The position numbers and the translations under genes are program-made. From Streptomyces niveus (lineage in GTDB: Bacteria; Actinomycetota; Actinomycetes; Streptomycetales; Streptomycetaceae), in assembly GCF_002009175.1 (NCBI RefSeq), contig NZ_CP018047.1, positions 5,208,001 to 5,272,000 of the forward strand: a DNA stretch of 64,000 nt. The letters run 5' to 3'. Below the pieces are notes generated by a model that made no database searches, had not been told where the DNA came from, and saw only the letters and a list, made by a program, of their open reading frames with translations. Positions 1 to 7,992 of this stretch are shown here, one piece after another. How positions within the stretch are numbered: the stretch's first letter is position 1; each line of letters begins with the position of its first letter.

Positions 1-21
1 CGATCTCGCACGCGCTGAGCT

Positions 22-198
22 AGGGCGTGTTTCGAAAGTAGCGTCGTCCACCCGAAGGGTGGGGCTCACGGCGTCTGGTGCGTGCGATCGCAAGGCGGAG
101 GATCGCCCTTGTACTGGGCGTACTCGGGTGACTCCGACAACGCGGCGAGCGTGCGTGCCAGACGCCGTGAGCCAGACGGGACTTTCGAAACACGCCCT
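22..198. repeat. Long palindromic intergenic repeat, copy 1
   Basis: A 177-bp element bounded by a perfect 18-bp inverted repeat (AGGGCGTGTTTCGAAAGT at 22-39, its reverse complement at 181-198). Inside it, the stretch around GGCTCACGGCGTCTGG is answered by CCAGACGCCGTGAGCC, so most of the element can fold into one long hairpin. A diverged second copy lies at 60272-60456 and shares the core GCAAGGCGGAGGATCG. It has no transposase and no convincing coding potential. It looks like a non-autonomous palindromic repeat (MITE-like or structural) of the type scattered through Streptomyces chromosomes. Confidence 0.8.
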
Positions 199-234
199 GG
201 GAGGCGTCTTCCCGGCGCCGGGCCGGACAGAGCC

Positions 235-275
235 GGGTGTGTGGGCCGGACCCTGTTTGTCCGGCCCACACACCC
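235..275. terminator. Perfect 17-bp stem-loop upstream of the hydrolase gene
   Basis: GGGTGTGTGGGCCGGAC (235-251) is followed by the 7-nt loop CCTGTTT and its exact reverse complement (259-275). There is no U-tract, as is usual for actinobacterial terminators. It sits between repeat copy 1 and the alpha/beta hydrolase and would insulate that gene from transcription entering from the left. It makes up much of the otherwise gene-free stretch 199-335, in which nothing else was seen. Confidence 0.6.
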
Positions 276-335
276 AGCAACCATGGGGGAGTGCTCTCTA
301 GTACGCACAGTTGTACGGAGGCGTTCAGCGAAGGG

Positions 336-1169
336 GTGGACTTCTTGTCGAGAGCGCGCCGCACGACGATCACGACGGCCGACGGCGTACGGCTGGCCTG
401 CACGGAGTACGGACCGGAGCCCTCCGCCCGGTCCACCGCCCCCGCCGTCCCCGTCCTGCTGCTCCACGGCCTCGCGGGCCACACGGCGGAGTGGGACGTA
501 CTCGCGGGCCTGCTCGGCCCCGGCCACCGCCTGGTCGGTTACGACGCGCGGGGCCACGGCATGAGCGACCGCCTTCCCGAGGATGTCTCGCGCGCCGCGC
601 ACGTACGGGACGCCGTAGCCGTCATCGGGCAACTGGCCCTGGACCGCCCGGTTCTGATCGGTCAGTCCCTCGGCGGACTCACGGCCCTGCTCACCGCCGC
701 CGCCCACCCGGATCTCGTCCGCTCCCTGGTCCTGGTGGAGGCCGGGCCGAGGGGCCCCGCCCCCGAACTGCCCGGCAAGATCGGGACCTGGCTGGACTCG
801 TGGCCCGTCCCGTTCGCCTCGGCCGACGAGGCGGTGCGCTTCTTCGGCGGCGGCCCGGCGGGCCTGGCCTGGGCGGCGGGTCTGGAGGTCCGTCCCGACG
901 GTCTGTATCCGCGTATCGACCGTGACGTGATGGTGAGCTGCGTGGCGGAGAGCGCCGTCCGTTCGTTCTGGGGGGAATGGGACGAGGTGCGCTGCCCGGC
1001 GCTGGTGGTGCGCGGCGGGGCGGGCGCCATGCCGGCGTCGGAGGCCGAGGAGATGCGGGTACGCAGCCCGGCGGGGACGCGGGTCGAGGCCGTGGCGGGG
1101 GCGGGCCACGACGTACATCTGGACAGCCCGGCGGAACTGCACGCGCTGATAGCGGAGTTCCTGCACTGA
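336..1169 (+). CDS. alpha/beta-fold hydrolase
   Basis: A 277-aa cytoplasmic hydrolase of the alpha/beta fold. HGLAGHTAEW near residue 44 is the oxyanion-hole HG motif, GYDARGHG follows, GQSLGG carries the nucleophile Ser111 in the elbow, and GAGHDVHLD carries the catalytic His258. It has no signal peptide or membrane segment. The length matches single-domain esterases, haloperoxidase-like enzymes and lactonases; the substrate cannot be deduced. The GTG at 336 is taken as the start, but a TTG at 345 has a better-placed AAGGGG, and a GGAGG at 317-321 lies rather far upstream. The gene appears monocistronic: three copies of an 11-bp TTGAACGGGCC-like unit follow it. Confidence 0.85.
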   Translation: MDFLSRARRTTITTADGVRLACTEYGPEPSARSTAPAVPVLLLHGLAGHTAEWDVLAGLLGPGHRLVGYDARGHGMSDRLPEDVSRAAHVRDAVAVIGQLALDRPVLIGQSLGGLTALLTAAAHPDLVRSLVLVEAGPRGPAPELPGKIGTWLDSWPVPFASADEAVRFFGGGPAGLAWAAGLEVRPDGLYPRIDRDVMVSCVAESAVRSFWGEWDEVRCPALVVRGGAGAMPASEAEEMRVRSPAGTRVEAVAGAGHDVHLDSPAELHALIAEFLH

Positions 1170-1176
1170 ACCGGCT

Positions 1177-1207
1177 TTGAACGGGCCTTGAACGGGCCTT
1201 GAACGCG
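1177..1207. repeat. Short tandem repeat (TTGAACGGGCC)
   Basis: Two perfect 11-bp units TTGAACGGGCC (1177-1187, 1188-1198) and a partial third follow the hydrolase stop codon directly. It is probably slippage-derived; no function is evident. Confidence 0.6.
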
Positions 1208-1279
1208 TCCCACACCACACAAGGCAACAACTTTCCGCGATTTCCGCTACGCAGAGTCACGAGTGGGCAGAACTCGCCC

Positions 1280-2260
1280 ATGCCGACACCCACCACCGCG
1301 GACACCGCGGCCATCGACCGTCTCGCCCGCACGCAGATGCGGCTGGCGACCTCCGGACAACTGCGCGCCACCGGCCTGTCCACCAGCACGGCGGCCCGCC
1401 GCTGCGCACCCGGCGGCCGCTGGCAGCGGCTGCTGCCGGGGGTGGTCCTGATACAGACGGGCAAGCCGGACGTCTGGCAACAGCTGCTGGCGGCCGTCCT
1501 GTTCGCGGCCCGGGGCGCGTCCGTGATGTCGGGCCGTACAGCCGTCCTGACGGGCGAGGCGGTCCTGGCCATCTACGGCGTACGCGGCGCCCGCGCCGAC
1601 CGGGCCGACGTCCTGGTCGACGCGGGCCGCCGGCTCCGGGACCGGTCGTACGTCCGCCTCCACCCCACCCGCCGCTGGCCACCGACCCTCCGCGGCGAGG
1701 GCATCCCCTGCGTCCGCGCGGTCAGAGCGGCCTCCGACTTCGCCGCGCACGAGCCCTCACCCGACCGCGTCCGCGCCCTCCTGGTGAGCACGGTCCAGAA
1801 GGGCCGCTGTCACCCGGACGACCTCCGCGCCGAACTCCACGCGTCCCACGCCCTGCGGAACCCAGCGGTCCGCGCGGTGCTGGACGACCTCCGCGTCGGC
1901 ATCCGCTCCATCGCCGAGGGCGAGACCCGCGACACCCTCCTCCGGGCCGGCGTCCCCGACCCGCTCTGGAACCCCACCCTCCACACCCCGACCGGCACCT
2001 TCCTGGCCCGCCCGGACGCGTACTGGCCCTATGAGGGCGTCGCCCTGGAGGTCGACTCGGCGGAGTACCACCTGGGCGTCACGGAGTACCGCGCCACCCT
2101 GCGCCGCCGTCTCCTCCTGGAATCCCACGGCGTATCGGTCCTGAGCGTGACCCCGTCCCTGGTCCGCGACCACCCACAGGAGTTGATCTCCGCGGTCCTC
2201 ACCAGACTCCACCTCGCCACCACGGGTCCGACCCGGCCAACAGTCGTTCTGCGCCGCTGA
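1280..2260 (+). CDS. AbiEi/DUF559-like protein (orphan)
   Basis: A 326-aa protein. The N-terminal ~60 residues (helix-rich, with ATSGQLRATGLSTSTAARRC) look like the winged-helix start of AbiEi-type antitoxin-like proteins. The C-terminal part has the pattern PDAYWPYEGVALEVDSAEYH, typical of the DUF559/Vsr-like PD-(D/E)xK fold. Such two-part proteins are widespread in actinobacteria as hypothetical proteins. No adjacent AbiEii-like nucleotidyltransferase toxin is present, so a type IV toxin-antitoxin pair is not supported. The ATG at 1280 is chosen because upstream residues are low-quality sequence; its ribosome binding site is weak. It lies 1.4 kb from the defence island. Confidence 0.75.
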   Translation: MPTPTTADTAAIDRLARTQMRLATSGQLRATGLSTSTAARRCAPGGRWQRLLPGVVLIQTGKPDVWQQLLAAVLFAARGASVMSGRTAVLTGEAVLAIYGVRGARADRADVLVDAGRRLRDRSYVRLHPTRRWPPTLRGEGIPCVRAVRAASDFAAHEPSPDRVRALLVSTVQKGRCHPDDLRAELHASHALRNPAVRAVLDDLRVGIRSIAEGETRDTLLRAGVPDPLWNPTLHTPTGTFLARPDAYWPYEGVALEVDSAEYHLGVTEYRATLRRRLLLESHGVSVLSVTPSLVRDHPQELISAVLTRLHLATTGPTRPTVVLRR

Positions 2261-2309
2261 GTTGCCGTGATGGCTATGCTCGTCAAGATCCAGCCCGAGG
2301 GGGGCCCAC

Positions 2310-2798
2310 ATGCTCACAGGCCAAGGCCGCGGCGCCGCCGCACTGGTCGTCTTCCTGGCAGCGACGCTGCTGTCCTGCTCCAGCCCGGAGGAGGACCCAC
2401 CCCGAAACGACGCGGGAGCGTCCTCCCCACCCCGCACGGCCCCGGCGGACCCAGCCGCGGCCGAGCCGGCCGCTGACGCCACGACACCTTCGGTCGAGAA
2501 GGTGCGCGACGCCTTCGCCACCCTCCAGGCCACGCTGGACGACGACTGCACCCCGGGAAACTGCGACTACCTCCTCGGCCGCGTCCACGAGGAACTGACC
2601 GGCCTCGACAAGGCGATGAAGGCGGACCCGAAGGGCCCGGGCCACTTCAAGGAGCCCTTGGAGTTGACGTCCAAGCTCTGGAAGACCCTGGGCGACGACA
2701 CCTCCACGCCCAACCTGGAAAAACACCGCCCGGAACTCATCGGCACCCGTGACAAGATCAACCTCTGGATGCAGGACCACCCGGACGACTACAGCTGA
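2310..2798 (+). CDS. putative secreted lipoprotein
   Basis: A 162-aa protein. Residues 1-23 form a signal peptide with the lipobox LLSC, so the product is probably lipid-anchored outside the membrane. A Pro/Ala/Glu/Asp-rich linker (about 24-55) leads to a small helical domain containing two Cys (CTPGNC) that could form a disulfide. No family is recognised. The start is supported by a strong GAGGGGGG ribosome binding site 5-6 nt upstream. It converges with the small gene at 2826-3038. Confidence 0.75.
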   Translation: MLTGQGRGAAALVVFLAATLLSCSSPEEDPPRNDAGASSPPRTAPADPAAAEPAADATTPSVEKVRDAFATLQATLDDDCTPGNCDYLLGRVHEELTGLDKAMKADPKGPGHFKEPLELTSKLWKTLGDDTSTPNLEKHRPELIGTRDKINLWMQDHPDDYS

Positions 2799-2814
2799 CA
2801 CCCGACGGCGCGGG

Positions 2815-2834
2815 AGCGCCTGCGCTCAGGCGCT
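2815..2834. terminator. Bidirectional stem-loop between convergent genes
   Basis: AGCGCCTG (2815-2822), loop CGCT, CAGGCGCT (2827-2834): an 8-bp perfect stem that overlaps the stop codon of the leftward small gene. Its position between two convergent genes fits a shared terminator. Confidence 0.5.
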
Positions 2835-3038
2835 GTCCACACGGGACGGCGCTTCGCGCAGACGCTCGGCCTGGGCGTCGTACTCGTCGAGAATCTGACG
2901 GAGCTGTTCCAGCGCTTCCCCCGGAATCTCGGGTGACGCGGACTCCGCCACCAACCGGGCGGCGGACACGATCGCGGCGAACTCATAAGCATGCGCGGTC
3001 GCCCGCACGACACCCGGCCGGGCCCACTCAAGACGCAT
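2826..3038 (-). CDS. small helical protein of unknown function
   Basis: A 70-aa, Ala/Glu/Arg-rich, predicted all-helical protein with no signal peptide. It begins 4 nt after the stop codon of the AhpD-like gene, and its ribosome binding site (GAAGGG) lies inside that gene's 3' end, so the two are almost certainly co-transcribed. Function is not recognisable. It could be a partner of the AhpD-like protein. Confidence 0.65.
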   Translation of the reverse strand: MRLEWARPGVVRATAHAYEFAAIVSAARLVAESASPEIPGEALEQLRQILDEYDAQAERLREAPSRVDSA

Positions 3039-3042
3039 GGTC

Positions 3043-3435
3043 TCAACCCTTCGAAGCCATGTAGTCCTTCATCTGCCCGAGTTCCTCCGCGAATTGGTCG
3101 TAGTTCTGACGGCTACCGTTGAGGTAGACGCTCCAGCCGACACTGTTCTTCGCGTAGAGGACCGCTTCCGTGATCTCCTCGTCGGTGGCCCCGAACATCT
3201 TCGCGGCCTCCGTGTGGAAGAGCGTGCAGTAACGGCACTTCGTCTCCGAGTGCAACGCGATCCCCATCAGCTCCTTGTACTTGTTGGGGATAAGCGTCTC
3301 GCCGAGTTCGATCCTCTTGAAGATCTCCCACTCGGCGTCCAGCATCTCCTCGGGTATCTGAGCCAAGAAATGCGGCACGAGACCGAGCGTCTCCTTGATC
3401 TCCGACTCGACCTCGCTCCGGCTCCGGCCCGTCAT
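3043..3435 (-). CDS. carboxymuconolactone decarboxylase / AhpD-like protein
   Basis: A 130-aa all-alpha protein of the carboxymuconolactone decarboxylase (AhpD) family. The redox motif CRYC with its following His (Cys67, Cys70, His74 in CRYCTLFH) is intact, which suggests peroxidase or disulfide-reductase activity, not lactone decarboxylation. The length is typical of the single-domain subgroup. The ATG at 3435 is preferred over a GTG 9 nt upstream because GAGAGGAG is then correctly spaced. It heads a two-gene operon with the small gene at 2826-3038. It is the last ordinary gene before the defence island; 3436-3703 shows no gene. Confidence 0.85.
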   Translation of the reverse strand: MTGRSRSEVESEIKETLGLVPHFLAQIPEEMLDAEWEIFKRIELGETLIPNKYKELMGIALHSETKCRYCTLFHTEAAKMFGATDEEITEAVLYAKNSVGWSVYLNGSRQNYDQFAEELGQMKDYMASKG

Positions 3436-3703
3436 GGCGATCACTCCTCTCAGCCAAGCGAACGAATGTCCTCATACCAGGCTAAATCGATCCGTATACC
3501 ACGGCGACCTCAGTCGCGCTCACCGGGAGCCCCGAAGGCGACCTCGGTCAGACAAGGCGAGACGTCCGCAGCGCGCCGACGAAGTCGACCCACGCGGCAG
3601 AGCAAGGAGTGCTCGCATGTGCAGCGATGGAGCCAAGGCAGAGGGCCTTCGTTGTGTACTGAAGAGGCCGAGTCGGCGGGACTGCGGCTGCTCTGCGATC
3701 CCG

Positions 3704-4609
3704 CTACTCGTGCGCCGCCCCTGACCGAGCTCGATCACGCAATGGCGCCTCTGCGGCGAATCGCTCGAACATCCGCGACAGAATTTCGCAGGAGGAACGC
3801 CGGGACGTGCCATCGCCCGGCCCTTCGGGGAGCCGGTCCCACGGAACAGCGGAAGTTGATTCCGCGTCTTCGATCCAGTCGGTGAGTGCGGCGTGATCGG
3901 GCGCCTCGTCCGGAGCGATGACCTCGTACATGAGCGTGCCGCCGGCCACATTGACCGCCGTACAGAGCGCGTTGACCCGATCCCCGAGTCGCGTGGCCCC
4001 CTCCTCGGACAGCCCTTTGAGTACTCGTACCAGGGCCAGTGCGGTGGGCTTGTGATCGATTGTGGAGAGCCGGAGAGCCGTGTTGATCATGTCTTGATTG
4101 CCGCAGGCTATCTCCGCAGGGGTGTAATCGGGCCCGTCGCGGAACATCTCGGCAGACCACCACAGCCGCGAAAAAGCCTGGCTGTAGTGGGGACCTACGA
4201 ACCTGGCGCCGTTGACCTTCCTGGGCGCGCCGTCGCCCGCCTCTCCGCGCGGCATGTGCCGCCACAAGACGAAGTCCGGCGCCACGGCCAAGGCCAGAAA
4301 GTTCCATAGACCGGGGTTCGCCGCCTCGGCACGGGTCATCCGCAAGGTCGCGTGCAGTCGAGGTGCCAGCCAGGCATCGGAATCGGTCCTCGCCGGATCG
4401 AACCTGCTCATGGCCTCTTCTACGAGCTCTCGTACGGGTTCAACGCTCCACCGGACGGAGTCGCTCTCGATCGGTGTGCTTGCCCGGAGGACAGCCACCT
4501 GCGGCAGCCCGTCCCGGCCCGCGCGTACCCCGTGGGTGAGGAAGGCCGTGGCGAGATTGCCCGGGAGCAGCGCGAGCCGCTCGGGGGGCTCGATGTGGTG
4601 TCGGCTCAT
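3704..4609 (-). CDS. defence-island protein of unknown function (possibly DUF6339-like)
   Basis: A 301-aa cytoplasmic protein, last gene of the leftward arm of the defence island. Visible features are an Asp/Arg/Glu-rich middle, LWNFLALAVAPDFVLWRHM (about residues 95-115) and a C-terminal helical part. The LWNfLa...dfvlWR pattern resembles what I recall of DUF6339, but I cannot confirm it. Its ATG (4607-4609) overlaps the stop of the upstream gene as ATGA, so translation is coupled. No catalytic motif is apparent. As the third gene of an operon led by an HTH-GHKL ATPase it is probably an obligate component of the same system. Confidence 0.7.
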   Translation of the reverse strand: MSRHHIEPPERLALLPGNLATAFLTHGVRAGRDGLPQVAVLRASTPIESDSVRWSVEPVRELVEEAMSRFDPARTDSDAWLAPRLHATLRMTRAEAANPGLWNFLALAVAPDFVLWRHMPRGEAGDGAPRKVNGARFVGPHYSQAFSRLWWSAEMFRDGPDYTPAEIACGNQDMINTALRLSTIDHKPTALALVRVLKGLSEEGATRLGDRVNALCTAVNVAGGTLMYEVIAPDEAPDHAALTDWIEDAESTSAVPWDRLPEGPGDGTSRRSSCEILSRMFERFAAEAPLRDRARSGAAHE

Positions 4610-5583
4610 CGACGTGGACCTTCCTGGGCACGGTTTACGGCACGGATGGTCGCCGTCAGGTTTTTGGGCACCTGTCCTCGTCTTCCGGCCGTGTAGTGAA
4701 TCCGCGACTGGACCTCCGCCCACCCTCGGCCATCAGCTCGGCGGCTGTGTGCTTCCGCCAAAGCCTCGGCGAGGGGCAGCCCGGGAAACACCTCGGGAAG
4801 CATGGAGCGCAGCACTGCCTCCCGCCATCCACCAGGAAAGTGCGGGGTGCCGTCCTCATCGAATTCGAGGTTGCTCAGAGCGGAGTGGAACATCGTCGCC
4901 CAGGCCTCACCCGCGATCTGCGCGGCCACCATGCCCGCAGTCGCCTTCTCCAGCGGACCGCGAGCACCGGACAGCAACTCGGGAAGCCCTTCGAAGGACG
5001 TGTTGATCAGGACGGCCGGCAAGTCCCCGGTGGTGTCGATCAGCCAAGGCGCGTCGACGAACTGACGCAGCCACTCCTGCGGCCCGTCCCGGAAGTCCCT
5101 CTCCAGGATCTCCAGATCGCGTTGTCTGATAGGTGTACGGGCAAGCAGGTCCACGACCCAGGGCGTATCCGTCCTCCCCAGGACGCGTCCATCGACTCCA
5201 CCATGGCTGCCGACGACGTTCACGTCGAGCAGGGCGCGTGCCACGTGAGTGGAGCGGCGCACCCGGACCTCACCTCGCCAGTGGGTGTCGCCACGACGAC
5301 GTTCCAGACGACTCACCACGCGGGTGTTGGTGGCCCCCTCGGTCAGTACGGCGACGCAGCTGACTCCGGACCACGGCCCTTCGTCCAGTTCATCGGTGGG
5401 TAGGGAGACTTCCAGATCGAGGACGCCCTCGGTCCAGTCGGCCCGCTCGATCTGATGAAGGGCGACGACCTGATCGCGTTGGGAGATCAGTGAGAGCTGC
5501 AGAGGCTTCCCGTCCATGCTCGCCCCTCGAACGGTGACTTCGATCTTCCCGACCAAGGTCGGGTACGCGTACACAGTGGTCAC
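4606..5583 (-). CDS. defence-island protein of unknown function
   Basis: A 325-aa protein in the leftward operon. The N-terminal half is predicted beta-rich (GTG-started VTTVYAYPTLVGKIEVTVRG onward) and the C-terminal half helical (LPEVFPGLPLAEALAEA region). No family is recognised. The start is the GTG at 5583, which overlaps the stop of the upstream HTH-GHKL gene as GTGA; the open frame extends to 5862, but that part only mirrors the upstream gene. It also overlaps the downstream gene by ATGA. Three genes joined by stop/start overlaps suggest products made in fixed ratio, probably a complex. Confidence 0.75.
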   Translation of the reverse strand: MTTVYAYPTLVGKIEVTVRGASMDGKPLQLSLISQRDQVVALHQIERADWTEGVLDLEVSLPTDELDEGPWSGVSCVAVLTEGATNTRVVSRLERRRGDTHWRGEVRVRRSTHVARALLDVNVVGSHGGVDGRVLGRTDTPWVVDLLARTPIRQRDLEILERDFRDGPQEWLRQFVDAPWLIDTTGDLPAVLINTSFEGLPELLSGARGPLEKATAGMVAAQIAGEAWATMFHSALSNLEFDEDGTPHFPGGWREAVLRSMLPEVFPGLPLAEALAEAHSRRADGRGWAEVQSRIHYTAGRRGQVPKNLTATIRAVNRAQEGPRR

Positions 5584-7667
5584 GCCGAAGTCTCCCGTGC
5601 CTGCTGGATGTCCACGATCACACCGGCCATGGCGGCGGCCACGGGGTGACTGCGGACGGCCGTGACCCCCCCGAAGCGGGCTGACCGAACATCCGGATCG
5701 ATGAGCAGTCGGCCGTCGACGACCCGACAGTTCTCCTTCGCTGACATCTCCGCCCACTCCAATGAGGGACGCCCCCCTGATCGCACATCGAACTTGACCA
5801 CCGGCAGCAACTGCCAGTGGGCGTCGCGCTGCGGGACACTCAGCGTCACGTCCAAGGTCCAAGCCCCATCTCCGTCCACCTTCCCGACAACTCGGTCCAC
5901 CCGCGGGTGCCCGTGGCCACGGCGACCGCTAGCCGCCGCAGGTGCGTCGATACGCAGCAACCTCCGAAGGACCTCGGGCCCGGTTGAGTCCTGATCGGCG
6001 GTACGCCGCCCGATAACGCCCCGCAGCGCCGCATCCATGGCAGCGTTGAACTCGGTCAATCGGCGGGGCGCGTTGGCGTAGGCGGCGGTGAGTTCCTCGG
6101 TCGTCCCCCACCTGTCATGTTCCGGCGGCTCGGCGGTCCGTAGGAACGCCTCGGCAGCGTGTGTCGCCGAGCCGTCGTCGCCTGTGGCGAAACCGGCGAG
6201 CAGGACGGCTTGGAAGGGGTCCACACCCGCCCCCAGACTGCGGGGGGTGCGAGCCGTGACAGACATTCGGGTGCCGCGCATGCAGATGATGCGGCTGTGC
6301 TTCTCGTCCTTGTCGGCAGCGGGAGTGACCAGGAGTACGGCACGGTGGTTGTGCCCTTCGGCTCCACGCCCGGCGGCCCGCAGCGGAGGGACCGCAAAGG
6401 CCACGTCCTTGGCGGCGACCTGTCCGGAGGCCGTGAGCTCATCGACCGTCTCGCCGTCGATGTACGCCCGTAGCGCGTGGACCAGTGCCGGGTGCCGGTC
6501 GAGCGGATCAACCCGCTTCTCGGGAACAATGATTTCACCATTGCGAAGGGCCCGGACCGATGCTTCGAGCACGGCCGAGGTCGAACGGCCCGAGGTCATG
6601 GGGGCCCAAAAATTGTCGGACAGTGCCCGGCCGAGAGCCGCGTGCAGGTCCTCCAGGGTGTTGTTCCTCCCGGCCGCGTCGTGAGCGCCCACGACGAGGA
6701 AGGAAGTTCCCGGATCGTCGCTGTCACGATCGAGTCTCAGATCGGCGACCACCCGTTCATCAGCCCACCAGGAGCGGGAGACACCTTCGTGCTCCTTCAC
6801 CGTGTCCGGCTCGCCGAGCCAAGCGGGTCCTGCGTAGGCGACTCCGTCGACCTCCCGCCAGGGAAGGTCGAGTCGGCCGACAACCCGGCGGGCCGTCCGC
6901 CCCTCATGTGCCTCGGACAGGGTGCTGTTGATCAGCACCAGGCCGAAACTGCTGGCCGCCCACAGTGTGGCCTTGCCCAACCCGTACGAGCCACCGGCCC
7001 GGTCGTTGCTTTTGTGACTGTCGAGCTGCCGGCGAACCACAGCGGCGTACCGACCGTCTCCGTACTCCGGGCCGGTCAGACCCGAGGCGTTGTAGTCGTC
7101 GATCCGGAGAAGCAGAAGGGAGGATCCTTCACGCAACGCCCGCAGTCTTTCGGCGAGAGCCCGGCCGACCTTGTGTCGGGACTGTGCCGCCGCCGTGTAG
7201 TGGGGCTCGAGGCGGTCCCACTTAAGCGCGGAGAGAAAGGAGTGCAGGTGTTCACCGGTCAGCTCGTGCAGGGTGAAGCGCACTCGCACCGGGCGTTCCG
7301 GGTCCAGCCGCTCGTCCAGGGAGTTCTGCGTGACTTCGCGGGCCAACACAGCCAGGTTCGCGTCGAAGGCGAAGACAGCCGCGTTGCCGTACTCCCGACC
7401 ACCGTCCTGGTGAGCGATCCGGTGGTACCAGTCGATCGGCCGATCCGACCCCGCGTCGGAGTCCCTGGTGATCAGGGTGGCAACGTCCGTATCCAGGAAT
7501 TTGGCGATCTCGACCATCAACTCGGGCCTCGGCCGCGATCTGCCGGTGACCCACGCCGACACGGCCGCACGCGTCAAACCCAACTTCACGGCGAAATCCG
7601 CCTGCGATATGCCGCTGCGACGCAACTGGCGTCCGAGCCAGATGCCGAAGTCTTCGATGTCCTCCAT
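5580..7667 (-). CDS. Xre-type HTH + GHKL ATPase-like protein
   Basis: A 695-aa protein. Residues ~6-60 are an Xre/Cro helix-turn-helix (LRRSGISQADFAVKLGLT, then AAVSAWVTG). Residues ~88-260 carry GHKL (Hsp90/MutL/histidine kinase) ATP-binding boxes: EVTQNSLDE (N box, Glu111/Asn115), RIDDYNASGL (G1, Asp190/191) and GGSYGLGK (G2, 225-232). The remaining ~430 residues match nothing I recognise. The protein may bind DNA and sense or transduce through ATP-driven conformational change, possibly acting also as autoregulator. The ATG at 7667 is chosen over one at 7703 because the HTH begins just after it and GGGAAG lies upstream. First gene of a three-gene operon. Confidence 0.8.
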   Translation of the reverse strand: MEDIEDFGIWLGRQLRRSGISQADFAVKLGLTRAAVSAWVTGRSRPRPELMVEIAKFLDTDVATLITRDSDAGSDRPIDWYHRIAHQDGGREYGNAAVFAFDANLAVLAREVTQNSLDERLDPERPVRVRFTLHELTGEHLHSFLSALKWDRLEPHYTAAAQSRHKVGRALAERLRALREGSSLLLLRIDDYNASGLTGPEYGDGRYAAVVRRQLDSHKSNDRAGGSYGLGKATLWAASSFGLVLINSTLSEAHEGRTARRVVGRLDLPWREVDGVAYAGPAWLGEPDTVKEHEGVSRSWWADERVVADLRLDRDSDDPGTSFLVVGAHDAAGRNNTLEDLHAALGRALSDNFWAPMTSGRSTSAVLEASVRALRNGEIIVPEKRVDPLDRHPALVHALRAYIDGETVDELTASGQVAAKDVAFAVPPLRAAGRGAEGHNHRAVLLVTPAADKDEKHSRIICMRGTRMSVTARTPRSLGAGVDPFQAVLLAGFATGDDGSATHAAEAFLRTAEPPEHDRWGTTEELTAAYANAPRRLTEFNAAMDAALRGVIGRRTADQDSTGPEVLRRLLRIDAPAAASGRRGHGHPRVDRVVGKVDGDGAWTLDVTLSVPQRDAHWQLLPVVKFDVRSGGRPSLEWAEMSAKENCRVVDGRLLIDPDVRSARFGGVTAVRSHPVAAAMAGVIVDIQQARETSA

Positions 7668-7992
7668 TGAACCCACTTCCCGTTGGTTCCGGCGCAGGGC
7701 CACGGTAGCACCCGTATTTGACGCTGTCGGATTGTCAAACGTTGCTTGACGTGTGCGCCCGACTGGAGCGCCAGCAGGGGTGGTTGAAGAAAACTCCTAC
7801 AACTGTCAGACCATCAGATCGATCCGGTGCTACCGTCACACCCCAGGCAACTCGCCGTGCAGCCAAGGCTGTTGAGGAAACGCCTGTTCGGGCAAACGGG
7901 AGAGCTCTGTCTTCGGGTCAGTTGTACAGCAGCTTTGCAAACACAATTAGTCACGGGGCTCGTTGACGTGACCACAGGGAGGGGAACCCCGC
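7668..7992. promoter_or_regulatory. Divergent promoter/operator region of the defence island
   Basis: This 325-bp gap separates the two arms of the island and is less GC-rich than its surroundings. It contains the 11-mer GGTGCTACCGT twice in opposite orientation (minus strand 7702-7712, plus strand 7826-7836), each pointing into one arm. It also has an inverted repeat TTTGAC-N11-GTCAAA (7717-7739) whose minus-strand reading gives a perfect TTGACA -35-like hexamer with TACGGG 16 nt downstream. The symmetry suggests both operons are controlled together, plausibly by the HTH-GHKL protein. Promoter assignment is inference. Confidence 0.5.

Noticed and set aside
1280..2260. Type IV toxin-antitoxin system
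   Set aside because: No AbiEii nucleotidyltransferase gene is adjacent on either side.
3436..3703. Integrase, transposase or att site at the left island edge
   Set aside because: No recombinase gene, tRNA or direct repeat pair flanking 3.7-23.35 kb could be seen.
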